Assembly (NCBI GenBank): GCA_026874595.1
Contig: CM049318.1
Coordinates: forward strand, 21,613,456-21,677,455
DNA from: Sipunculus nudus
Taxonomy: Eukaryota > Annelida > Sipuncula > Golfingiida > Sipunculidae
Direction of reading: 5' to 3'
Length of the DNA stretch: 64,000 nucleotides
In this document: in pieces, positions 48,797 through 60,593 of the stretch
How positions within the stretch are numbered: the first letter of the stretch is position 1
Layout of the letters: every line of letters starts with the position of its first letter
Program-made: the position numbers and the translations under genes
Notes under the pieces: model-generated
The model's database searches: none
Told to the model about the DNA's origin: nothing
What the model saw: the letters and a program-made list of their open reading frames with translations, nothing else

Positions 48797-49045
48797 TCAT
48801 GTCCAAGGAGAGAATGAAAAGTATCTAAACAGATTTTTTAAAAATTTCTAGTAGTATTATGGAGTATATGCTTGAAAAAATGTCCTGTTAGGAGTACCTA
48901 ATTATATATTAATTACTAATCATTTATATACAAGGATGTTCAATGAGAGAATGAAAAGTATCTTAACAGATAGATTTATTAAAATTTCTAGTAGTATCAT
49001 GGAGTATATGCTTGAAAAAAATGTCCTGTTAGGAGTACCTATTTA
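48797..49045. repeat. Two-copy tandem duplication in copy 2 intron
   Basis: A unit of about 140 bases occurs twice, with GAGAGAATGAAAAGTATCT(T/A)AACAGAT, TTTCTAGTAGTAT(T/C)ATGGAG and CCTGTTAGGAGTACCTA in each. Copy 1 has one diverged version at about 22,980-23,090, so the doubling happened in copy 2. Confidence 0.75.
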
Positions 49046-50274
49046 ACTGTATTCTTGGATGTTCTTTGGGCCGTATATAAACAAACTAGTCATCTCATCA
49101 TTAGAGAAGATTTCCTTTCAAAAGGAAAGATATAGTTATGACCCTTTCAAAATTACGGAAATGACACTTTTCGACTCCATTTTGAAAGATTGTACCGTTA
49201 GTAACTGAAAGCGTCAATATCTTGACAGTCTTGTTGTCTGTTTGTTGGCAAAGTGTAGTAAGTTCGAAGGAATGATTATTACGTTGTTATATTATAAAAA
49301 AGTTCTGAATGTCGGGCTATATTTTTGAGCGCCAACGTGTTAATAAACACGATATATTGGGAAAATACATCACTTTTAGCAATATCCTTAAAGAATATCG
49401 GAAAGAAAAGAGGTGTGACTCACAAAAGTGAAAAGGTTTACCTAAACTATTTTGGTAAACCATCTTAGCACACCAAACATTAGAAACTTTGGAAATATTT
49501 CCCAGCATTCTGGGCATTTCCTTAAGACCCTGAAACGTAGATTTATATCAACACAGGCTATCAAAGGGGAAGGTATCAACATATTGTTCCAATGAAATAC
49601 TAAGAAAAAACTGACACAAATATAGAGTAAGAGACTCTACATAGCGAGTCCAAAGAACGAGTTTACTTTGATTGTATTCATTTCATTTCTTGTCTTCTAT
49701 GTCTGGTACAAAAGGTGATAATTCACACTTTTGTGACACATAACTGTTTTATATAGAGTAATATCACTGATTTATATCTTCATTCAGTATATGTCGGTTG
49801 CCTTTAGGAATCTAACCATGCCTCTCATTTAAACGTATCGACACCCATATAAGACATGCCCGCAATGAGAGAAGAAACAAATAAAGAGTATGCAAAAGAA
49901 TAAAGATTTCACTTAAACGTGCCTTTAACTTGAGCATGATCCTCAATATTTTCTATTTGCTTCGTACTTTGAAAGTCGGGAGCTTTATAGATGTGCTGTC
50001 TGTACATAACGCTCTGAACATAGCGTGTAACCTCCCTTGATCTTTCAGATTACACGTTATGAAATGCTAGTATACAAGGATTTTGTTGGCATGGCCAACA
50101 TATAGCTTATCTGAAATAGCCAAACAGACCAACCAATCCGTGACACAGAATCCGATTGGCCAAGCTCGCAAGTTAAACCGCGGTGAAAAGTTTGCGTCGG
50201 TAAAGTTATTGCATGAAAAGCAACGTAAAACTCTCTCTTCCTTTATTCTAAATAATATCGAAACTGACACATCA

Positions 50275-50600
50275 CGATTCACTGACTGAACACACCAACA
50301 AGAACAAATATGCATGTGCGGATGCGTTTTCCCTTCCTGAATCCGTACCACAATTCGACCTCGAGTTATGACAATATGACGCAGCAAAGACATGCCCACA
50401 AAGATAAAATTCCGTATGTTTAAGATGGCCGAGTTCCCACAGCGTTAGTCCTGTGCCATGTGCGTGATTGAAACTGACCCCCGCTGTTTGATTGTCACTT
50501 GTGAAGGGAATGTTTACTGAACCACGCCATTGTAGGACATTATAATTAACGCTGAAAGTCAAGTTGTCTCTGTGACCGACAATCCTATACTTAATGTATA
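50275..50600 (-). other. Unassigned open frame in copy 2 intron
   Basis: On the minus strand a frame of more than 90 residues reads HRDNLTFSVNYN, then AGVSFNHAHGTGLTLWELGH, then FYLCGHV and CHNSRSNCG. Composition and Cys/His/Trp content look protein-like, and the region is less AT-rich than its intron surroundings. I do not recognise the family. It lies between the CTLD2a and CTLD2b exons, has no counterpart in copy 1, and may be part of an inserted element. Confidence 0.35.
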
Positions 50601-51104
50601 ATCATCTTTTGAAATACGTGTTTCTACCAGAAGAGCACCATCTGATGGACAAACCTTACAGGAGATATAGTCAACATAGCGTTAACACTACTTTTGGAGC
50701 GTATCTCTATAGGTGAAGGCATGAATATAAGATAAATGTAACGAGAGACAAGCATTTTATTCATATTATTTAATTTTGTGTCGCTTTATCCTGAAACACA
50801 TGCTGGAGACAATGACCTTTGGCGATTAAATTTGTTGTATCATTGTGCTTTTATAATGTTTATGGGTTTTAAGATTACTTTATATGACATGTCTATATGT
50901 GTCTATCAGTTTATGTCAGTTATCTTTGCCAAAAAAGCTCTATTTTGTACATGTTTCAAAGGTATAAGCTCTGAGAATGGCACTATTTATCTCCATGTTC
51001 ATGCATGAAAGCACATGCTTGTGTTTTATATTATACTGGGGTTATTAACCTTTATGCATAATGTCAAGTAAAATTGTCTTTATCGGTATTAATTTTATAT
51101 TTAC

Positions 51105-51368
51105 CCACCTTTCTGTGACGGACCATCCACTCTTCCTATCTGAGGCCGATCCAGAAGAAGCTACACAAACCTGATATTTGGATTTTAACTTTTACAAATT
51201 CTTCTATCTTGTACTTGGTGTTTAACTTTGCTATAGATGCATTCAGCCTCTGGCACTGGAATCGGGCATCGTACCAGTTGGCCACTCCACACTTGAAGGA
51301 ATACACAATCGAACCTACTGCAAAACAGTGCCAGCTTCTGGCCTTCTCACGGCATGCATTCAAATCCT
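51105..51368 (-). pseudogene. Copy 2 CTLD2 first-half exon with premature stop
   Basis: 264 nt with acceptor ATCCACAG and donor GTGG|GTAAAT. It matches copy 1 exon 4 (NWYDARFQCQ, FFWIGLR). A TAG at 51,138-51,136 replaces the Lys codon of LRKEEW, and the frame beyond it still reads EEWM. A single-base nonsense change in an otherwise clean exon is best explained by recent loss. Confidence 0.75.
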
Positions 51369-51680
51369 CTGTGGATGAAATGTAATGTGAATTATATCTC
51401 AATATTATTCCTTTAAGGAGATATCTGGAGACCTTTTATTTTTATGGTTATGATTTCTTGGCAATAATAAGCTGTATGAATAATTAATTAACTGCACAAA
51501 TAAAATATGCTAGAACGGATTATTTGTTACAATAGAAGTATGCATTATATTTGTTTTATAGGAAGCGCTTATACTTATATTTCTGGACTCTCCTGGCATA
51601 ATAATGAGGCACACAAATTTCAAGCTAATGTTTTTAAAGCTATTACTCAGAATCACAAACGTATACTTAAACAGATTTGC

Positions 51681-51832
51681 CTGTATGCTGGCAGATGACA
51701 CCTTCGCGCTGCCCAGGTGCTAGGCCTGTGAAATGATTACTTTCTGTGGCTGCACATTAGGTGTAATACTTGTGACATCGACTCCAGCGCACACTTTGCC
51801 GCCTGTCCCATGTTTTGGGCCCAAATGTGCAT
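51681..51832 (-). pseudogene. Copy 2 CTLD1 second-half exon, frame broken
   Basis: The acceptor TTTCAG is good and the start matches copy 1 (GTGGKVCAGV). The copy 1 frame then meets a stop, while the EGVICQH end lies in another frame. The expected end shows only a GC donor (ACAG|GCAAAT). The fold cysteine in PKSC is lost. Confidence 0.65.
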
Positions 51833-52084
51833 CTGAAAGGCATAGTACGGATATCGCATTTTATGCAGTTTATACATATAAGAACTATATGCAATGATAA
51901 TGCTTACTGATTTATTTGCACGAGATACATAGAGTGATAAATATTCGGTGCCTGTAATTTTGTGCCTGAAAATAAACCCAAAGAAGTGGAGAGTTTAAGA
52001 CCCTCCCTGTCTATGTCTATGTTCGGTGACCGAGGGTCGCCTTTTTAATTGTCACCCATACAAACGTGACATTTTTCTCTCTCA

Positions 52085-52135
52085 TGTTCCCCACAAGAGC
52101 CGTAACATTCACTCTGTCATATAACAGCTTGTCCC
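52085..52135 (-). pseudogene. Decayed extra fragment of a CTLD1a exon
   Basis: GCCGTAACATTCACTCTGTCAT (plus-strand reading) closely matches GCCGTAACGTTCACCCTGTCAT inside the nearby copy 2 CTLD1a exon, in the same orientation. Flanking homology fades within about 50 bases. It suggests an older exon duplication in this intron. Confidence 0.55.
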
Positions 52136-52383
52136 TACCAAAACGACTATTGGTTCCCATGTTTATTCCGGATGCTTTCCTGAACTGGGATCGCCTTCAA
52201 CAACTTTTTGAGGCCCTTATAATTTGGACAAAAGCAAGGTGTTGGGTAACTTTAAGTTATTAATATTTATTTAATCGATTTCTGTAGTGAATAATACCAT
52301 CCAACCTTGATTTTTACCCCAGGTTATTTACATGAGTGATGACTAAAAACTCACTGATGTAATGTTATATCAACAGCGTATAC

Positions 52384-52599
52384 CTTGATCCCCGTCTGTC
52401 CATGTCCAGTGTCCGAGTCTGACCATTCTAATCCCTAGCCAGACAGAAGTAACCTGTTTCTGCTGCATGAACTTGGTTAAAGCCGTAACGTTCACCCTGT
52501 CATCCGGCAAGTGTCCCGTCGGTAAAGACCAGCAGTAGCTTTTTGCTTCTTCGTATGTCATATTCATTTGTAAGTTAAATTCATATCCAGCACTTTCAA
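52384..52599 (-). CDS. Copy 2 CTLD1 first-half exon
   Basis: 216 nt, phase 1-1, acceptor TTTTATAG, donor TCAAG|GTATAC. It encodes MTYEEAKSYC, GHLPDD and GHWTWTDG, clearly paralogous to copy 1 exon 2 and open throughout. The CTLD core residues are intact. Confidence 0.8.
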
Positions 52600-53104
52600 C
52601 TATAAAAAAGAAAGCAAGGAATCAAAGTATTGGGCCAACTAATAATAACACATGAAGCCTTTGTTTAATAAATATGTCAATATGAACTTATATATTTGAC
52701 ATTATATATTTGTCATTATCTGATTATATGCGAAACATTTAATGCGACTTGTAAAGATGAAATAAATGTTTGATATAAAAGTTTAATTTATGAGGACGTT
52801 ATAATAGAATGTTTTTTTTAACCACAAACTCTACACAATTAGATTAAAACGTTACATTGTTAATCATCTAGATTATTAACGGAGCTCTCCATATCGCTCA
52901 GAGATTCTTATAAAGAATGGTGATACATATATAGTTTATATCGATGACACGTGATTTAACAATGATAGCAACAGGGGAGGAATGGGTTTTTATTATGGTA
53001 TGAGCCTTCCTTTGAAATACGGTTTTGAACGGTAAAAGGATGGGCCTCAATGACATGACTTGCATCTATTATAAGTAAGAGATAAATCGAGAAATGATTG
53101 TTAC

Positions 53105-53156
53105 CTGTATACATGGGAAGAGCAATCAAAATCGAGATGGGTAATATCCAAGCCAT
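53105..53156 (-). CDS. Copy 2 signal-peptide exon
   Basis: It encodes MAWILPISILIALPMYTG with donor ACAG|GTAACA and an upstream acceptor TTGAACAG at about 53,174. The coding part is 52 nt, phase 1, exactly as in copy 1, although the peptide differs in almost every residue. That is typical of relaxed signal-peptide evolution. Confidence 0.75.
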
Positions 53157-53540
53157 TGGTATAAGTTTGGACCTGTTCAAGTAAAAATAAAATGAAATTT
53201 GATGCAAAACAGCCGGGCTATACACTGTGATACCCGCTTTATGCCCTATTGATAGCTGTAACATGTGTCAAGTTAACAGGTGATAAATAAGTTACACGGA
53301 TTCGTATATCACTAGTGAACAATCCTCTCTGCATGTATGTGAGACTTGGGCTGCCCAGCAATTTCATGTATGCATCAATCAGCCCTGTATTTGTATACCT
53401 CTTACAGCCCTACATTTAGATGAAAAAGGTTCACTGCGTGTATAAAATAATGCCATGCTTAAACAAAAACACGACTGTATACTTATCGTTAAAGCCTGGT
53501 TAATATGTAATGAAGTGTGTTGATGATTCTCGCTCAGAAT
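53157..53540. other. 5' region of the copy 2 signal exon
   Basis: It contains the likely 5' UTR part of the signal exon up to an acceptor near 53,175, then unassigned sequence. No promoter motif can be named with confidence. Confidence 0.35.
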
Positions 53541-53566
53541 ATATTTCGGGATAGCAACTACAAGGT
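53500..53566 (-). pseudogene. Remnant start of another CTLD1a exon
   Basis: Minus-strand reading gives VVAIPKYILSENH, matching GATPKYELS at the start of copy 1 exon 2. Homology to the flank of that exon continues upstream (GGGTTAATACTTTGACATTTTACT against GGGCTAAATATTTGACATTTTACT). The rest of the exon is gone. Confidence 0.6.
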
Positions 53567-56100
53567 TTGTCAATCAACATGTTGTCGAGGGTTAATACTT
53601 TGACATTTTACTTTGGTGATTATGTCAATTAGATAAAATGCATATTAAGTACATTTCATCACAATCAGTATATGAAGCAAGATATAATCCAGGAACATAT
53701 CTAATATGCGTCAAACATCCGATTACTTGTGACAGGTTGTCAAACAAATGAACCATGGGTTAAGACGATCAGCTGACTGGTTATGGCCATGGTGGTTTCG
53801 ATAGGATATCTCAGGATATTTAGTTAGGAGTTAGGAGTTAGCAAATATGAGTAAAATACAATACGAAAATACCAGGCAGCATCATCTAATAAAATCGGCC
53901 ATGATTTAGCTTTGAAAATACCAGGGTTCAAAACACTAAAGACAACAGCTGAGAACCTAATAAATTTGTTGTCATTTGACAGAAAACAATCTTAAGAAAA
54001 AAGTATATGGAATAAAAAAAAAGTAGGTGCATCACCAGTCTTAAAACTGAGATAAAAACTTTCCATGATCATTATGTGAGTCACGGTTCACATACATATA
54101 TGATTTATTAATTAAGATACAGGAGCATCGGTATCAATATTTTCATTATGTCTTGGGTGGACAAACACGTCCTATAAGTCAGATAAAATAGATCGTAGTG
54201 GTCTATATTTTTCAAGGACATTTTTTCACGGACACCTATGAATATAAAGTAAGAAGTTTATGGGTCTAATGATTAAGATGTGTCAAGTTTATGGAAGATC
54301 TACCGGGAGGCGACAAGACGAACAAAGGATATCGCTATAGCCTGTTGACTTAGAGTCAAATGAGCAAAAACATATCCCTAATCATATGACCTGCATTATG
54401 TCCATATAAGGTACGGAGTGGTATGTTTCAATCTTATTTACCATAAACCTCAGGGTTGGTACAAAACAATATATAATTGATGCAGGTACTATTTCTAATG
54501 ATATATAAATCTCATGAAATGCGAAAAAAGTAATGGTTACCTGAATATACGGACTGAACCATCAAAATGGAATGAATAGTATCCGTGCAAAAGCAGTTAT
54601 ATGTTGAATAAATGGTGAATATGATTGCAACAGAAATCAAATGTTGTCTAACATAAACTCTTTGGGAGATCGACGCATTATCTAAGTGTATCGCAGAGAG
54701 CAGGGGAGTAACCTCACCATAACTACTATGTCATGTTACTAACTGTATAATTGTGACCTTACTTTCGTATATTTAAATGCATAACTCCTCAGCAAGTGGT
54801 AACGTTTATGGTGCAGGAGTAGGCTCGTGTAAAACACATAAAGATCGTATTTGTTTATCACTACGGGTTCCAGATTTCCCATAATCGATTCAAGTTAAAG
54901 CTAACGGCATGCAGTCTTATCTCGTGATCTGGTCTTTTCTTTGCAACATCGATCCTACTTGAAAAATATCAATTAAGTGCAAACTACTTTGCTTAAATAA
55001 TGAACAAATGTACAGGGAAGAAACTGATATACAAGAAGTGCATATTGGTAATCAATTATATCTCAGTTGCTCAAAACTGGTATATTCTGAAAACGTACAA
55101 TATATATTTATGTGGGCTCACTTGTGCTATACTTAGTCAAGTAGAGGTGGTATATCTGGGACTTGTTTACGCGTCAGTGATACATTATCATGAGATAAAG
55201 CTCACTGAATTAGGTAGCATTTATGTAGAGGAGGAGATATAGAGTTACCTGCTAATAGGTTGCCCTGGAAATATAAATAGGCTGAGAGAGTACGTAGTTA
55301 CATATGATGAAATAACCTGTTTATCATTTGTATTGCGTCAGCAGTTACATTGTACTATTTCCCAAACAATTTATCCATAACGTATTAACAAAATTTGAGG
55401 ACAAAATATGAAAGACTCCAAAGATTTTGTAATCACAAGATACCCTACATACGACGACAACTGGCGAAGACGACAGACGATAGCATTGAAAACAACATGT
55501 CTACCGGGGGGGGGGGGCATAACAATAACAAGGAAACATTGGACCTGGCTTGATAGTGATGTGATTTTTAGTATTTCGTCACATGAGACAGACAGTGTCA
55601 TCAAGAGATGTTTACAGGTCCACAAGAAACATTATCAGCGGTGTATTAGTCCAATGTACAAATATTTAGTCTTTAATGTACAAGTACATACGCGTAATGT
55701 ACATTGTGTGATATTATGGAGCGCATGAAAAGCCCAATGGACTGATTGTTTTCCATTCTTTACCTCATTTTATATAAGTTCAGACGCATAGCCAGAGAAG
55801 ACAAAGGTATGAGGCCATCAGTAAGATACAGTACAACATGAGTTACCTGTCAACAAGTACCTTGATACACGGATCACAGTTGCCTGATTACTTACTAGTG
55901 TATATTCACACAAACCGATTGCCAAACGTTAGGTAAATGATTAACCAATACCTGAACGCAATCAGTCGACTATGGGGTACACATTGAAAGGACTTACGGT
56001 AATAAATAAGCTCCCGGGGCCGAACCTGTGCCAACCACGTGGCAACTTATTGAATGAACTGCTCGTGCTACCTTGTGATCACTCCTGATCAAAGTACATG
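53560..56100. repeat. Flank block C: third, more diverged 5' flank
   Basis: It parallels block A: the region after the CTLD1a remnant, a dispersed repeat (53,745-54,370), a signal-exon relic (54,545-54,590), a TTATGGTGCAGGAGTA(G/A)GC segment (54,807), the GTAACTC donor (55,847) and the GAACCTGTGCCAA segment (56,021). It is the 5' end of an otherwise lost receptor copy, lying upstream of copy 2. Confidence 0.6.
54545..54590 (-). pseudogene. Degenerate signal-peptide exon
   Basis: The donor TCAG|GTAACC and the preceding TCCGTA(T/C)ATTCAG match copy 1 exon 1. The ATG is replaced (ACG at the corresponding place), leaving only a late internal ATG. It is a relic of the third 5' block. Confidence 0.65.
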
Positions 56101-56187
56101 ACCATTAACACATTCGGGCCCAAAATGATATAAAATGATTCTGATACTGCATATCCATGTTCAACACTGAACCCTTACCTAAACAAG

Positions 56188-57400
56188 TGGCCCATAGGGC
56201 ATGACGCTCATTTGAATTCAAGGAACCTTGACGAATGTGTAACATGACTCCCAAAGTGGTCAAACTCATGAATTTTTATATAGACCTAATATTTAGGTTC
56301 TTGTGAACTCATTCTACATCAAGCTGCTATCATTTGTGTCCATCTGACTAAAAAGTATTAAAATCATGTTCTTCCATACAGCTTGCTGATTATAGGTCAC
56401 AGTGACATTATTTCAGGATTCTTAGATTTTTTACAGAAACCTCCCTGGATCTTAATCAAATTAAAAGTTACCGAGCGCCAACATCCCAGGTATGGAGAGT
56501 GCCTTGGATTATTCAGTACTAGTACACCATGAAAAATATATATAGTTCTCAATGAGCCCCTTAGCTTCAAGGATATGGGTAACAGAGAAATGATTTCAGG
56601 TTTCAAAAAAGAGATTTGCCCAAGACCTCTCTGGATGTCAACTTAGAAGATTTTAGGCCCAACATTTACGATTTGGGTCCTTCTAACGGACAACCTCTTC
56701 ATTTGAAGGTCCCAAAAATTGATAGAAAAGTGCAAAAATTCGAAAACATACAGGTGGCGCCACCAGTCTGCAGGAACTGATGAAACACTTCCTGAACAAT
56801 ATGCATGCAAAGAATCATGGCGATCAATACATAAGTTATACAAATACTGGAGTTTTCTATCAAATTTCTAAATACTTTTGGGGGTAATTACGAGCCATAT
56901 AGGTCAGAGAATTCCCGAAACAGAGACCTAATTTCAGGTTTCTAAGGTGATATGTATGGACCTCCCAGGATATAAAGTAAGAAATTTCTTGGTCCAACGG
57001 TTACGATTTGTGCCCTGTTATTGGAAAACCGCTTCATTTAAAAGTCTCAAATATAGAGAAACAACTACTTAAAAATTCAAAGAATACAGTTGGCGCCGCC
57101 AGTCTGCAAGAACTGATGAAACAGTCCATGATCAATAGGCATGCAAAGAATCATTTTGATCAATGCATTAGATATTCAGAAACTTGAGCTTTGATATCAC
57201 ATTTTTAATTATTCGGGGGGGGGGGGGGGGGGTACTTACGAGCTCGAGAGCACGTAGAATATGGGCAAAGAGACCTAATTTCAGATTTCCAAGGAGGTTT
57301 TTCCATGGACCTTTATGGATGTAAAGAATGAAGATTCTAGACCCAACGGTTACGATTTGTGCTCTGTTCACAGCATTTAAAAATGTCAAAACTTTACTTG
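56188..57400 (+). repeat. Dispersed bivalve-type repeat with SINE tail fragment inside
   Basis: It starts AAGTGGCCCATAGGGCATGACGCTCA and holds at least three monomers with GGTTACGATTTGTGC(C/T)CT. A poly-G run (57,216-57,231) lies exactly where the 4.6-kb copy has one. At 56,468-56,550 a foreign stretch (CCGAGCGCCAACATCCC) matches the 3' part of the SINE at 17.4 kb. Confidence 0.65.
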
Positions 57401-60400
57401 TTTAAGTGTCACATTCCTTTTCAAAACAGCGGCCATCAAATAAAAAATCAAGTGGCCGAAGTTCAACCTTGTATGTTTTAGGGTGACATTATGTGCCAGG
57501 GTCATATTAAATGTAAAATAACCTAAGTCACAATTTTTTAAGAAATTGTTTTATTAAAAATCTTTATACAGTTATTATTTATGGTTTCTTATTTTCCTAT
57601 ATACAGACATATTGTGTTGAAATTGAGAAAGAACGAGATTATGTTGTGAAAAACCATAACGAATGGAAAATATATTATGCAATATGCCATCATTATTACC
57701 TTACCAAATATACTATACATGTAGGTTTCTTTTCTCTCCTACCAGAGTTGTCCATCTAGAGATAACCATCCCAAAATCTCTACTTTAATTTCCCTACTGT
57801 TTATATGCACCAAACGCCTCAAAACAGAATCAAGCTATGTTTGCCCGTTTTCAGCAGATGAGCATGCGAATGTATGCTCCGTTATATTCATAATGCACAA
57901 TCAGTCAAAATTGTTTACACTGCGAGATATTCTAACCGAAATATTAAGCATTTTCCTTTGATACTTCCAGCAGACCAGTCAATAAGAACAATATATCAAT
58001 ATATTTAACTTCTCACGTCAACTGGCCCTGGTGGACGTTCAGAGCCTATCATGGAATGACAGAGAAAGCTTAATTGGTAGTCCTTGTCATTGGCTTTGTT
58101 TTGTCGCGTCCATGCACCTATCAGTGCATCCTGGATAATTGTAACTGATTCCAACTATTCATGATTCGTATGATGTTGCAGCTAATGCAACTTAACTAAC
58201 TGATAACCTTTCCTTGCCAAAAAAGAGAACAAGGAAATATTCATATCTGTGAGGTCTGTATCTGATTGCACCCAGAAATGTTATATTTAACGATGTTGTC
58301 TTTGAAGGATAGACGTTGTTCAATGAATACACTGCTTTTGATTTTTGCGCCAATGTGGGAGGTTGTTGGCGTGACCGACGTTTGTATAGTTACGAAATCA
58401 GTCCTGTCTGACAAAGAACGTGTGTTTTCCCGGGGGGGGGGGCAGTTTAAAGCTATTCAAGTTCTTCAGATGGCACCCAGAGATACAAAAATGACCTATA
58501 ACCTATAAATTCAACGTTTCGTCCTTCATCCTTACCCTACATTTTTCCTAAACTCTTTCTAAGTCTTTCATCTTTAACTGTGTTTCTAAAATATCGGTGT
58601 CAGTTAAGTAACATCAAAGCAAATATTTGCACATTCCGCCATTATGACGACCATATTTGGGACGATTTTGGCAGTCAAATTCGACTTTTAAGTGAGCCTT
58701 TTATTAAAAATTTTAAAAAATCATTCTGATTTCTTCTGATATTAATATATGACTGAAAAAAAATCATTATAATGATGAACGACCTATTACATGTGAGCCT
58801 TTTAAAGAAAATCATTCTAGGCCGTCAAATATTGTTGCCCCTTTTGTATTTTACATACAACCAAATGTTTGATATTTAATATGTCCAATCTATTGATTAG
58901 CGAAAAAATTTATTGATGTTACCTGAAATGTTAGTTCTTTCGGTAAATTGTCCACTTTGGACCTTGTTTTACACTATAACGCACAATAACCCAGTATCAA
59001 CTATACAAAAAGACATTTACGTGTGATAATTATCATCAGATATAAGAGTTCATCGCTGTGATTTTTTTAACTTAAAATAACATGAAATAAAAAAAAACTT
59101 CAGTCGAAGGGCTCCAGATACCGATATCTTACAGTTAAAATCAACTATTAATAACAACTGCTTGTTCTATTTGACACTGTTGAGAAAACAAATTGTGTTT
59201 GGGCGCCGTCTTGGCCACCATATTGGAAACATTTAGTGCGGCTACATTTTATTCCGATAACATTCAAAATATGTTACAGAACACTTATGAGGATCAAGAA
59301 AAGTTGTTTTCCGTTAGGCTTGTTAGAGGGGGTGAGGGTTGGCAGAAGGAATCGCTATGCTCCCCGAGAAATGAAAGGCTGTGATAGTCATCGATTTTCA
59401 TCGAATCTAAATGGGTGAATGTTAAGGGTGTTATCAAGAGCCTTTGACCGGGTCAAGCCAATTTTTATGTTAAAGAATATAAGTAAGGGATTTAAATTCT
59501 ATCTTCTCATTCGCTTGATCATGGAATATAAGTATAGCTGTCTTAAAAGTGCACAGAATCTCAAATGTACAAGGTGTACAAAAAAGGAAATGACAAAAGT
59601 TGGTTCTATTAAAGATATTTTTTGAGGTTTTGTAAGCCCAAAAATAGCATCATTTATAAAGATAAGTAGGTGTTTCAAAGTCTCATAAAAACAGCCTAGC
59701 AGATTGTTTAGGAAACATGTAAACAACGGAAAATAGTTGGATGTCCACGAAAGTCACACCAAGGTGAAAGTTAAAAGGTGAATGAAAAAGGTGTCCACGT
59801 TCAAAGCGTATTCTTTTCGAGAATCGTGTTGCTAATGCGAAGCCAATATTCACCATTAATAAACCAGTCATAAGAAATTTAGTAATAAAACGTTTATTGT
59901 CATAATGCAGAGAATATGGAAAAAAGTATATATCCTGTAACTTGCAAGATATGTCGTCTTATCTGCTGGTATATAATGTGAAGAGGTTTTATTCTGTGGC
60001 TCTTGTCTTTTAAAACTATAAAATAATTATGCAACAAATTTTTGAGTGACATTTCTATGGCAAGGAATGGCTATACGAATCACGCATGCGCAAGTAGGTA
60101 TGTGTCAAACATGTGTCACAATTAAAAATTAAAGTCACTCTAACTCTTAGGACTGTATAGCTTCATTAAACAATATATTTACAATATATGAAAATTGTAC
60201 GTATTGAAAATGAAATAAATACTCATTTACACATTTAGGATCCTTCCTCCCGCTTCTAACATTCTTGTTTTAGCATTTTGATAAAAACTTCCACTGGTTT
60301 TGCACTGGCGCTTCTATTAAATTAATTTGTACCTGCTAAAATATTGCCCTTACACCGTTAACTTGCTCCTGTAGAAAACAGTGATACGGGCGTTATCACA

Positions 60401-60480
60401 GGTGTCAATATAAACACAGCGAGTGAATCGCCCCGTGATGTTCTGACTGATTGGCCCTTATATATATAAATATACAATTT
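57401..60480. other. No gene recognised
   Basis: AT-rich, short frames only. A G run lies at 58,432-58,441. No receptor exon, RNA gene or transposon motif was found. Confidence 0.5.
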
Positions 60481-60493
60481 AATCGTAATACAC

Positions 60494-60494
<1 letters not shown>

Positions 60495-60541
<47 letters not shown>
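60495..60541. repeat. (TA)n microsatellite
   Basis: A pure TA tract directly 3' (minus sense) of the copy 4 last exon. Confidence 0.9.
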
Positions 60542-60543
<2 letters not shown>

Positions 60544-60593
60544 CGCAAAACCACCTCAAATATGTGTATTACTCAATTGACATTACATTAAGA

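Larger units (their letters stand above)
37625..53156 (-). pseudogene. Copy 2 of the receptor: same exon plan, disrupted
   Basis: Exon equivalents in order: 53156-53105 signal, 52599-52384 CTLD1a, 51832-51681 CTLD1b, 51368-51105 CTLD2a, 48715-48563 CTLD2b, 43720-43700, 43496-43458 and 43124-43092 stalk, 42897-42813 TM, tail exons 42404-42291, 41315-41232 and 41004-40900, linker 40338-40287, module 39889-39231, last exon 37776 to about 37,629. Damage: frame break in CTLD1b; TAG at 51,138-51,136; TAG at 40,970-40,968; a 2-nt loss near 39,333; TAG at 37,690-37,688 and TGA at 37,651-37,649. Splice sites and phases are otherwise mostly kept, so decay may be recent, or an extracellular-only product could remain. 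Assembly errors are an alternative explanation for single lesions. Confidence 0.75.
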
